Positions 19,661 through 29,616 of a stretch of DNA of 64,000 bases are shown here, one piece after another (the first letter of the stretch is position 1; the number at the start of each line of letters is the position of its first letter). Source of the DNA: Anastatus disparis (lineage: Eukaryota > Arthropoda > Insecta > Hymenoptera > Eupelmidae); assembly GCA_017163975.1 (NCBI GenBank), contig JAFFSR010000364.1, forward strand, positions 736,001 through 800,000, given 5' to 3'. The notes under the pieces were generated by a model that made no database searches, had not been told where the DNA came from, and saw only the letters and a list, made by a program, of their open reading frames with translations. The translations under genes were made by a program, and so were the position numbers.

Positions 19661-21872
19661 AACTTACATTTTTTAATATTTGATTTAAAACCTGCTTCTT
19701 TTAAAACTGATAATACTAATTTTTTTAAATGTTCCTCACGGTTCCTTCCCGTTACTATTATGTCATCAAAAAAGTTTTTACACCCTTTAATCCCTTGTAA
19801 GGTTTTTTTCATAATTTCTTGGAAAATTGAGCACGCCGGCTTAGTGCCGAATGCTAAACAATTTGGTACGAAAATGCCTACGTCTGTGCTCCACGCTAAT
19901 AATTTTTTAGATTCCTCATCTAACTTGAGCTGATTATATGCATTTTCTAAGTCTAACGTTGTAAACTATTCCTCTCTCTTTAACGCGGCAAATAATTCCT
20001 TTGCATGCGGGATAGGATAATGATGATCTTCAAGGTACTGATTAACTGTTACTACGGTTGTACTAATTTTCGTAATCACGCCAGTATTTTCTAATTTTAA
20101 TAGTTCTTCTTCCACTTGCGTTTTAACAGCGAAAGGAATTGTGCTGGGCTTACGATAAATTGGTTTTATATCTTTTTTAGCATACAAATGTATTTTTGAA
20201 CCATTATATTTTCCTAATTGAAGCGTGTAGCTGCAAAGGTGGCTATCTCCATTTTTTCCGAATTCATTTTTATTGCATTTTCGTATACAGAACATTAAAA
20301 TTTATCATGAAAAAATCATATGGGAGCAAAATATAGGTATAGCCTTTTTTTATGAAATGAAAAAAATGTGGTGTATTGCAAAATACACTGACTTTTAAGT
20401 ATAAGTACAGCAGAAAATGTTATTTCTTGAAAAAAAATTTTTTGGAGATAACTACTTTTGCAGCTATACGCTTCAATTCACCGTTAAATAACTCTGCGCA
20501 TTTATTTATTAAACGATCGATTCCACGATTTTGTGTTGCCAGAGAATCTATGCCTACAATCGATATACCTAATTTTCGCATTAAATCCCGGCCCATTAGA
20601 CTTATTTTATCGTTTTGTTCTACTACAATAAGGGTTGCCTTAACATTTTTATTATTATATTTAATTTGAACATAAATTTCTCCTTTTGGAACTATATCTT
20701 TACTATCGTAAGATTTTGAAATTTTAAAACTCTTTCTTAACATACTATTTTGATATTTTTATAAGTATTCATTGCACAGTATAACTGTTACACGAGCACC
20801 GCTGTCAATTTCCATTTTTAATTTTTTGTTTTCAACAATGACTTCAGTTACTACCGGAGGATCTTTGTTGTTTTCACTCGAATCGACAACGTATAATTGT
20901 ATATAATACGTGTCTTCAACAAAGTTTGTTGCTTTTTCTTTTGTCGTTTCTTTACAGACTTTGGCTGAATGCCTTATTTTTTTACATATTTTGCATTTAT
21001 ACGCTTTATACTTACAATCCGCAAATTTATGATTTACACCACCACAATGATTACACACCCTTTGTCGCTTTTTGTTGTGCAGAATTATTTTCCGTTGAAC
21101 GCTGGCTTTTAGTTTGTCCCTCCGTCTTATTGAAATTAAACGACGCTCTTCGCTGCTGCTGCGATGATACCTAATTAGCCTCGATTTTCACAGCATTTGT
21201 TGCTAAACCAAGCGAAGCTTCTTTCTTCATGGCCAGTTCTACAATATCTTTTAATGATTTTTCATGGCTTTCTTCGTAAATTCTATCTGATACTTTGTCC
21301 AATTTCATCCCCATGACGAATTTTTATAGTTTAATTTTTAGAGTTTCGCATAACTGTTCATAGCTTTTTGTTTGAGGCAGCACTGCATCACACAAATCGC
21401 GTAACGTCACATAAACTTGTTTTCCGATCGCCGTGATCAACACTGAAACTTTTCTAGCGTCGTCGACGAAATTTGCTCTAAGATATAGTTCCAATCTTTC
21501 CTCATAAATTTCCCAAGCATCGTTAGGATTAAATTCTTCTACACCATCGATCGCGCTCACGTTCACTACCGGCATTTGCACATTTTCAGTATTTTGTCTT
21601 TCTCTTTCAACTACAACAAATTTACCTCTATCATTTTTTTTTAATTCTTGTCCTGCATTTGAGACAAATGTTCCGTATGACGTTGGTGTTAAAATTAGCG
21701 AGTTCGACATTATAAGCCCCGTGTTCGATTCTGTCAACTTCACTTGATTATTTGAGTTCTCTTGCGTTGAAATTCCTTGACGTAAACTTAACAAAGCGCT
21801 TGCTGCTTCACTTGTATTATCTAAGGATTTTTCCGTTCCGTTAACTGTATTATTTAGGCTGAACTTTGTCAT
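19594..21872 (-). pseudogene. Gypsy-like gag-protease-RT remnant, body B
   Basis: Gag starts at 21872 (minus; 182 codons, stop at 21324) and continues in another frame. At 21058 two CCHC zinc knuckles follow (CNHCGGVNHKFADC and CKICKKIRHSAKVC). The protease motif MEIDSGARVTVI lies near 20790 and LMGRDLMRKLGI near 20590. Reverse transcriptase pieces begin at 20295 (KPIYRKPSTIPF), with a short internal loss between TTVV and TVNQYLEDHHYPIP, and continue to FFDDIIVTG near 19735. FFDD replaces the usual YxDD. RNase H and integrase are absent because the frame runs into the LTR. Stops and frame changes make it non-functional. Confidence 0.85.
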
Positions 21873-21934
21873 TCCTAACCTTTTTACAAATCATTAAAAT
21901 GCCTTTGCTCCTTTTTACTTTCTTTTTATTTTTA

Positions 21935-21945
21935 CCTCGTCGCCA
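21935..21945 (-). promoter_or_regulatory. Candidate primer binding site of body B
   Basis: On the minus strand TGGCGACGAGG starts three bases inside the 5' LTR. Similar TGGCGACGAGG sites are common in Mag/gypsy-type elements; I have not assigned the tRNA. Confidence 0.5.
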
Positions 21946-21948
21946 ATA

Positions 21949-22145
21949 TGTGATATAGTGAGAGTTGGATGAATAAACTATAACACCTTGTTTAGTATAT
22001 AATATAATATAAGTTTATTGAATACAAAGGTTGCAGTTATGACCGCTTGCTATGAGGGCTCAAGCTTTACTTAACTGTAGCGCTGATTTCGCCATCTTAT
22101 ATATCTCGCTTCGTGTATATCACACTTAGTGTATATTACGCTACA
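21949..22145 (-). repeat. LTR copy 3 (5' LTR of body B)
   Basis: This is the most complete copy. On the plus strand it starts TGTGATATAG and ends TTACGCTACA, so both TG/CA ends are present. The flanking TTTAT follows at 22146-22150. Confidence 0.85.
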
Positions 22146-22150
22146 TTTAT

Positions 22151-22151
<1 letters not shown>

Positions 22152-22207
<56 letters not shown>
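22152..22207. repeat. (TA)n microsatellite
   Basis: A pure (TA)n run adjoins the retrotransposon array. From 22208 to 22526 the sequence is AT-rich with nothing assignable. Confidence 0.9.
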
Positions 22208-22212
<5 letters not shown>

Positions 22213-22526
22213 AATTTGTAAGGAAAATTTAATAAATAAAATTTTTTGAAATACAATTTTTTTTTCATAAAGTGATTTATTGCATGGTTTTTAACATTTG
22301 TAGGCTTTGTGTTTACGATTTATTATATGAATACAAAAACTAGTATAAGAGTGTCAACACGATAAATCAGCATTTTATTTGAAGAATCTTTAAACATTGC
22401 ACTAACATTAATTATTCATTTGTAAATAGATTTAAATATTTTTGATATTATTAGAGTTATGTCTATGAATATATCAAAATAATTATTGATTTGACTTAAC
22501 CTCAATTACTGAAATATTTTTGCTCT

Positions 22527-22976
22527 ATGAAAGGTAACAAGGCTAGCGACAATCAGTCGTGTGCATCAAGTTCTTGTAGTAAAAAAACTGCAGCTGAAAG
22601 ATCATAGAAGATTGATAAAGGTCTTCGAAGTAATAGAGACAAGTTTGCCAATTAAGATAAATTACTTCTATAGTTGGAATCGGAGAATCTGGAATTCTAA
22701 ACGAAATGATAATAATTTACGAAACTGGCAAGAAGAATACTAACAAGATGTTTGATATTCGTAGTCACTGTTCTGACAAAAGGAAATGGATTCATTGTTT
22801 TGAAGATGTCACTGCTACTTCATTTTGTTGAAGATGAAAAAATGAATTATATGGATAGAATCAATGAAATTGTTTGATTCCAATTGGAATAATAAATGGT
22901 TCGTAAATACATTAATTATTTTATTTCTTAATAATAAGAAAAATTTATTTGAGAAAAAATTAGTAAAATTCTACTA
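22527..22976 (+). pseudogene. G-protein alpha subunit (Gi/o class) pseudogene with internal deletion
   Basis: From the ATG at 22527 the frame reads AAERS*KIDKGLRSNRDKFA, followed by a KLLL...GIGESG segment, the G1 P-loop region of G-alpha, reached by a frame change near 22670. After IIYETG, most of the GTPase/helical domain is missing. The text resumes with [20 protein letters not shown], the switch II region (normally [19 protein letters not shown]), then [21 protein letters not shown] and [17 protein letters not shown]. These are the successive Gi-type blocks before and including the NKKDLF guanine-specificity motif. In-frame stops, frame shifts and the large deletion make it dead. No introns are visible between distant blocks, so a processed retrocopy is likely. 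Confidence 0.85.
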
Positions 22977-22980
22977 ATAA

Positions 22981-23754
22981 TTTCTATAACTTGGAGTTAT
23001 ACATGAAAAGTAGCCGTATTATTTTAAGATTTAAGCAACTCGAACATTTTTTTAATAAGATAGTGAGAAATAATTTTATTATTTTTTATTTTTTATTTAG
23101 TAATGTATTTGATATATGAGTACATAACTATACTAATAATCATCTTAAAAAGATGTAAAATGGATACTACACCTGTACTCATAAATATTGACCATCTTTC
23201 CATTTTATTGCGAAATTTTCTATAAAAAAATATATTAGTTTGTAGTATGTGCCATAAAGATTATTCAGTTCAGTTTCAATTTTGAAATAAATTTATTCAT
23301 TACTTATTGAGAATTGTAGGTTTCAATATTATTTATTAAAATTTTTGTATTTTGTACCAGAAATCTAAATATTTTAAAAACTAATGAATGAAATATATTT
23401 TTATGCTACAAATTTTTGTATGAAATTATTTCTGTAGACATAAAGTCCAAAAAGCATTTTTTTCAATCGCGAAAAACGTTTATCTGAAAAAGAACTCATT
23501 ATAAGACAAAAACGTATAATATAAAAAAGTTGTATTTTAAAAAAGACTACAAGTTTTCTAAGAATAGTTTTTTCGCCATTTTAACCCTAAAATCGCAAAT
23601 TCGTTGCTCTTTTGGCTCTCATGGCGAAAAATACACTACGCAACTAGTATGGAAAGGCTTTTTTATAAAATTCGTTACGATTTATTCAGTTACAACAAAA
23701 AATTTCGGAGAAAAATATGGTGTGTTCTTTTTGCGATGATAAAAATATAAGACA
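22981..23754. other. No gene recognised
   Basis: AT-rich sequence with short ORFs. The part after about 23480 has a somewhat different composition and may be the outer left arm of the fold-back region that follows. I find no clear match to anything else in the window. Confidence 0.4.
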
Positions 23755-26010
23755 CTCCATGTAATGGTCGTGCCTAAAAAGGTCTTTTTGGACGACATAT
23801 TCTCCAAATTTAGAAAAAAATAACATAATTTTTCATGTATTATGTCATTGGAAAATGCCTTTAGTTGAAATTTATTTCCCATTTAAAGGAAAAAACAAAA
23901 ACGAGGTGAACCTCATAGTTTCAACTCTTCAAAAAATGAAGAGCATTTGCGTTTAAGCTGAGTGCGTCCCAGCCTTATACATCTGCGTCTCCGACATTTG
24001 TAGTAGGGATCGCAAATCTTTAAAAAACGCTACCTAGTGAATTAAAATTAAATTGTCGCAATCGACCATCAACTCAAGTAAGTCACTAGGTAGCGTTTTT
24101 TTAAGATTTGCGATCCCTCATACAAATGTTATAGACGCAGATATATAAGGCCGGAACGTACTCAGTTTAAGAGCAAATGCTCTTCGTTTTTCGAAGATTC
24201 GAAACGACGAGGTTCACCTCGTTCTTGTTTTTTCTTTTAAATAGGAAATAAATATCAAGTAGAGACATTTTTCAATGATATAATTCATCAAAAATGACGT
24301 TATTTTTTTCTAAGTTTGGAGAATATGACGTCTAAAAAGACCTTTTTTAATATCAGTATCACCGTAGAAATACGTCTTTTGATGACATAATTCAGGAAAG
24401 AAGACGTCATTTGTTCATAACAAATTTTTAGAAAATGATGTCTTATTTGGTTCCAATCTGAAACACGTTTAAGAAATCTTTAAGGACGTCTTTAATAGAC
24501 GTCATTTAAAAACGTTGTAATTGACGTCATTATTTTCAACAGGGTACTTTTCGGTATAACTACCATTTTTTTAACAAAGACAACGTCTTTTTCTCAACTC
24601 TGACGTCGTTATAAAAAGACGTCATGGTACAGAAAAAATAATCGAACCCCAACGCTGATTCGACTGTAAGTCACTAGGTGGCGTTTTTTTAAGATTTGCG
24701 ATCCCTCATACAAATATCAGAAACGCAGATATATAAGACCGAAACGCACTCACTAGGAGAGTGTCACATCTCCGGATCACGGATTTTGCTCAAACTTCGG
24801 GATAAGTTTTTAGATAACAAAATATGAAAAAAGCTAAAGTTATAGTCATAAACGCTCAATATTTCCCTAGTTACAGGCAATTAAAGAAAATCACTAACAG
24901 AGTTATTAGATTTTCAAACACTTATAGCTCTTAAGCATTGATAGCTAAAAGCTTGAAACTGTTTTTAAATAAAAACTGAGCTTGAATCCTTTCGAAATAG
25001 TAGTTATAGCTTATCAAAAAACTATTCTTTCCCAAAGTTAATTTCAGTTTTTATAATTAATTAATGTTTTAAAAAGAAAATTCAGGTCCAATCTTTATTA
25101 TACACTATAACTTTGGGAAAAAATAATATTTTTATATGCTATAACTACTATTTCGGAAGGATTTAAGCTCAGCTTTTAATATAAAAAAGTTTCAAGCTTC
25201 TAGCTATCATCCTAAAGAACAATATGCGTTCAATAATCTAGTAACTTTTTTAGTAATTTACTTTATCGGTCTGAAACTAAGGAAATATCGAGTATTTGTG
25301 TCTATAACTTTAGCTTTTTCCATATGTTATCACCTGAAAACTTATCCCGAAGTTTGAGCAAAATCCGTGATCTGGAGATGTGACACTCTCCTAGTCAGTT
25401 TAAATGCAAATGCTCTTTATTTTTCGAAGAGTTTAGACTACGAGGTTCACCTCCTTTTTGTTCTTTCCTTTAAATGGGAAATAAATATTAAGTAAAAACA
25501 TTTTTCAATGACATAATTCATGAAAAATGACGTTATTTTTTTCCAAAATTTGGAGAATATGACGTCTAAAAAGACTTTTTCAATATCGGTATCACCGTAG
25601 AAATACGTCTTTTGGTGACATAATTCAGGGAAGGAGACGTCATTTGTTCATAAAAAATTTTTAGAAAATGACGTCTTAATTGGTTCTAATCTGAAACACG
25701 TTTAAGACATCTTTAAAGACGTTATTTAAAGACGTCTTTAATAGACGTCATTCAAAAACGTTTCAACTGACGTCATTATTTTCAACAGGGTACTTTTCGG
25801 CATAACTACCATTTTTTTCACAAAGCCAACGTCTTTTTCTCAACTCTGACGTCTTTTAATAACGTCATTAAATAACGTCATTAAGTAACATCATTAAATA
25901 ACGTTATTAGATGACTTCATTTTTCGTCCGCAATTAAGACATATCAGTAACGTCATATAATGACGTCATTTTATGACGTTATAAAAAGACGTCATTATTT
26001 TCAATTGGGA
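23755..26010. repeat. Fold-back element with tandemly duplicated right arm, rich in GACGTC motifs
   Basis: The left arm (about 23770-24045) is mirrored around 24065 by 24085-24390. Paired phrases include AACGAGGTGAACCTC with GAGGTTCACCTCGTT and GCGATCCCTCATACAAAT with its inverse. The right arm is then present a second time in direct orientation (24670-25870 against 24090-24650), with the 642-bp MITE at 24753-25394 inserted in the second copy. Both right arms end in clusters of GACGTC/TGACGTCA, many with CATT flanks. The outer end (25860-26000) becomes a short tandem AACGTCATTA(A) array. The shared phrase TTTTCAACAGGGTACTTTTC occurs in both arms. No ORF is supported. Confidence 0.65.
24753..25394. 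mobile_element. Harbinger-like fold-back MITE, copy A (TCA target duplication)
   Basis: The ends CTAGGAGAGTGTCACATCTC and its inverse frame a 642-bp element whose arms pair over almost their full length. The flanks are TCA on both sides (24750-24752, 25395-25397). The uninterrupted paralogous site GTACTCAGTTTAAGAG at about 24150-24165 shows the empty state, so both the ends and the 3-bp duplication are supported inside the window. Three-base TNA duplications suggest PIF/Harbinger mobilisation. Confidence 0.85.
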
Positions 26011-26179
26011 AGACCCTTTTCGAATTTCGTCTCTTTTAAAATAGTTTTTTAAATGAAAGCAATTGTTTGTATGCATATACTTATGAGGCTGCATATTTTT
26101 AAATTCTATATATAAGTGTGTAAATATCCTACAGTGTTAAGGCATACTAAAAATAACGCTATAGAGAAAAACTGAAAGT

Positions 26180-26370
26180 ATGGGTGGTTATATGTCAACA
26201 CGCAATTTATTACCGCGATCGTTAAATCTCAATACTGCATTCATATCTACAAAATGTATTGGTGAGGAAGTCGCTGCTGTAGCAGCCCGGTTAAGCTACG
26301 AAGAATGTCGGGTCGCTGCAAGGTGTAACGACGTATGGCGACGTCGCATAAGACAAATGGTATGTATTCA
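26180..26370 (+). other. Possible short exon-like frame, unrecognised
   Basis: An open frame from ATG 26180 reaches a donor-like ATG/GTATGT border near 26360. Its base composition is less AT-rich than its surroundings and it encodes a basic C-terminal part (ECRVAARCNDVWRRRIRQ). I recognise no family. A second donor-like TTACAG/GTAAGT border follows at about 26553. Evidence is weak. Confidence 0.2.
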
Positions 26371-26643
26371 TCTCAAATAAGAGATGCCATTTGTTATAAG
26401 TTTTTGGGATCTGCGCAAAATTAGTCAATTATTTATTAGTACAATAATAAAACCAAGATCTGCTCATGAAGCAGCAGTAGAATTCATATGAAATCGTGGG
26501 TGATAAAATTTACCGATTCTAATGGAAATGATGATTTCTCTTAAGCAGTTACAGGGTAAGTTCATTTTTTCTGCTTTCACAATTATTTTAAAAATTTATT
26601 GTATATGTGTATGCATATACGGATCTGTAAGTATTTATATATA

Positions 26644-26670
<27 letters not shown>

Positions 26671-26674
<4 letters not shown>

Positions 26675-27426
26675 CCAACTTGGGCGTACGAAGGATTTAT
26701 ATGAGCGAGACTAATGTTTTTGGCTTGAGCAGTAGTTGGTCGAGGGCTTTAGCCCGAGACTGACTGCTGTTCAAGCTATAAAACATTATTCGAGGTCATG
26801 TGTATCCTTCGTTAGCCCAAGTTGGGTAGATGATTTTATGTTATCGTAGGTCGTATGAGGGACTAGAAAAAGATTAAATACAAATAACAAACATTATAAT
26901 AAAATATAAATTTTCAGACAATCTATTTGAAGAATTCTCATGCGAGCAAAGAACTGAGCGGTGCCGGTATACTTCTGCTTATGCGACAGAGAGAGTCGCA
27001 TCGCAGAGACGACGAATTACGGAAACGATCGAACGATGCTGACGGAGAACTATAGCCTTTAGAGCTTAACTTGTTTGTTTACTTTTAACTGCGCTCTTCT
27101 TTATCTATCTTTGTCTTACTATAGCAGAGCGGAGAAGGTTTGTCTACGTGTAGCAGCGCGCTGACTGTACTACCCTTCTAAAAACACATTTTAGTGTTTT
27201 GCTCCGAACGTTGCTCAACAAAACTGTAGTATATTTGCCAATACACTTCAATATAGAGTGGCGTATGCAATAATATTCCATACTATAGAGTATTTTAAAG
27301 TTGTATACTCCATTGTATAATATATTGTTAACTAAAAATACTTAAGTTACGAGCAGGGCGGTATGACACCCCAATACCCATTTAGCTAGCTCCATGGGTA
27401 TTCTACCGAATACGACATACTATAAC

Positions 27427-27477
<51 letters not shown>

Positions 27478-28027
27478 TATCTCCTCGTAGGCCGTATTCA
27501 TGTCAGTATGTAAAGAACATGTTAAATTTGTATTGGTATCGCATATGTCTCAGACTCGCTCCTCGACTCTTAACTAGATTTATATGTCCTCCTGAGACAT
27601 ATTGAGACTCAATATGTCTCAGGAGAAATCAATATGGCATAACCGATCCTACTATATTGCGTTCAATATGTCAAAGAGTAATCATATTGAACGTAGGTTA
27701 GTGAAAAAAATGACTCGCGCTTCGACAGCAGCTATACTCATTACGAAATGTCAATCTAAGAAACAAAAGAAAGAATCAATAGAACTAAAATTAAATTTGA
27801 AAAGTATTAAAAAAAAGATTAATATTTTTAACTAATAAATTATAGTTCCTCATACGGCCTACTTCGGACATAAAATCATCTATGTTCTTTGGCCGTTTAT
27901 TCAGGTGGGATCTAAATCTTGAACAATGTTTGCCGCTTGAGCAGACATCTACCTCGGCAATTTCAGCTCAAACGACAAATATTGTTCTCGATTCATATTC
28001 CACCTGAATACGGCCAAAGGACATATA
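26671..28027. repeat. Composite hairpin element 1
   Basis: At the left, 26671-26827 is itself a hairpin (ACCCAACTTGGGCGTACGAA mirrored by TTCGTTAGCCCAAGTTGGGT), followed by an inverse copy of TAGT(C/T)CCTCATACG at about 26852-26867. At the right, TAGTTCCTCATACGGCC (27842) precedes a second hairpin (about 27884-28027; TTTGGCCGTTTATTCAGGTG mirrored by CACCTGAATACGGCCAAA). The two ends are inverted relative to each other, so this looks like a non-autonomous element of about 1.36 kb. The interior carries a (TA)n tract (27428-27474) and a perfect hairpin at about 27583-27618 (CTCCTGAGACATATTGAG mirrored). No transposase is present. Confidence 0.5.
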
Positions 28028-28038
28028 TAAATAATATA

Positions 28039-28081
<43 letters not shown>

Positions 28082-28107
28082 TATATATATGTATGTATAT
28101 ATACTAG

Positions 28108-29545
28108 TTATATACGTAACTAGGGTGTACGAAGGATGAATATGGACGAGGCTAATATTGTCGATTGAGTAGTAGTTGGTCGAGGGCGCACGAAGCGCGC
28201 CCGAAACTGACTTCTGCTCAATCGACAAATATTAGTCGAGACCGTGTTTATCCTCCGTACGCCCAAGTAACGTAGATAATTTCATGTTGCTGTAGGCCAA
28301 ATGAGGGACTATAGCAAAATTAATTTAAAATAAAAACAAAACACACACAACACACTACACACTAAATCCAACATATTAATGCGTTCGATTGAATTATTTC
28401 AATCGAATCGCTACAACATTTTTACTTACGTAACACTTTTTTCTCATTAATTTGATTTATTTTTATGTTTTTAACATTAATAAATGATATATCAATGTTT
28501 CTTTAGAACTTTTCGATAATATGTCAAAATCGGTTGATGTCACTCTTTCATTGGTTTTTCATTTGTAAACATGAATCTTTAATTTTTTCGCATCGCTGTT
28601 CGCATAACCCAGAATTTTTTTATGGTTAAGAAAATGTCAAAGTCAGTTGTGAGCATAGGCGCGCTAGCGTCATGCGGTCTACCTAAGTTGACTAGTCTGA
28701 ACACATATATAATCCATACGACTCCGGGTTCGTATGGGAAGCTTCTATACGTTACTGAAAGCGTACGGAAACATTCGAACATAGTTGAGAAACGAGCCAA
28801 AACGTATGCGATGTCAATATAAATTTAGCTGGGTCTATAGATATTGAGCCGATATATATATATATATATATGTCGTGGCAGGTCGTATTCGCTGCCTGCC
28901 ACGATAGCATGGTGTATAGATATATAGAATAATACCTATACACCATGATAAATTTATATAGGCATTGCATACGTTCATGCTAATATCTCGACAATATTCT
29001 CTTCGTCAATACTCTTTTAGGGAGTATTGACAGGTCAATACTCTTTTAGGGAGTATTGACAGGTCTATACTCCTTAAGGGAGTATTGACAGATTGAGATA
29101 TCGTTCAGCATGACCGTATATGACGCGAGTGACATCGATTCGTAGGTTAGTGAAAACAAAAGAATGTCATTAGATATGTCAATGCTCATACAAATTCATA
29201 TGAAATTTCAACTTTAAAGAATGTTTTGTTTGAAAAAATTTAAAAAGTTAAACAGTTAATTGTTAAAACTATTTACTTATTCTTAATCAAATATATATCA
29301 TTAATTTAAAAAAATCATTTATATAGTTCCTCATACGATCTACAACAGCATAAACTTATCTACGTAAGTTGGGAGTACGAAGGATTCTGAATCCAGGCTT
29401 GACTAAAGTGCTTGTCGCTTGAGCAGCAGTCAGTCTCGGGCACGCTTCGCGCGTTCTTGACCGACTGGTACTCAAGCGACAAACACTTTAGTATTGCCTA
29501 TATTCATCCTTCGTACTCCCAAGTTACGTATATAACTAATATATA
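28108..29545. repeat. Composite hairpin element 2
   Basis: The outer ends AGTTATATACGTAACT and AGTTACGTATATAACT are inverted repeats. Each end holds a roughly 160-bp hairpin (28118-28276 and 29362-29525) homologous to the one at 26671-26827; all share GTACGAAGGAT, a GAGCAG(T/C)AGT core and a G/C-rich loop. Inverse copies of TAGT(C/T)CCTCATACG lie at about 28300-28315 and 29324. The interior contains more stem-loops: about 28871-28903 (TCGTGGCAGG mirrored), 28906-28947 (ATGGTGTATAG mirrored) and the triple hairpin at 29005-29092. Confidence 0.5.
29005..29092. repeat. Three tandem copies of a 29-bp hairpin
   Basis: The unit GTCAATACTC, TTTTAGG, GAGTATTGAC plus AG is repeated three times head to tail; the third copy has CCTTAAG in the loop. 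The flanks TAATATCTCGA and GAGATATCG are also inverted relative to each other. Confidence 0.8.
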
Positions 29546-29616
29546 TACATATATTTAATATTATCATTATTTCTTTTCTTTGTTTGGTGGTAAGATCTTC
29601 AGCGCGTTGGGGGGTA

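Larger units (their letters stand above)
17766..22145 (-). mobile_element. Gypsy-like LTR retrotransposon array: LTR-body-LTR-body-LTR
   Basis: Three copies of one roughly 195-bp LTR (17766-17959, 19466-19660, 21949-22145) alternate with two minus-strand bodies. The whole array is flanked by one 5-bp duplication, TTTAT (17761-17765 and 22146-22150), so it behaves as a single insertion. Both bodies share an internal deletion running from the reverse transcriptase to the 3' LTR. They therefore derive from one already defective parent, either by unequal recombination between LTRs or by a multi-LTR reverse-transcription product. Body A carries an additional deletion. Confidence 0.85.

Noticed and set aside
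20376..20669. Plus-strand frame opposite the gypsy-like protease
   Set aside because: It is the complement of the minus-strand protease region and has no protein signature of its own.
28579..28822. Two opposing short frames inside composite hairpin element 2
   Set aside because: They overlap each other on opposite strands, match nothing known and lie between hairpins; I could not choose either as real.
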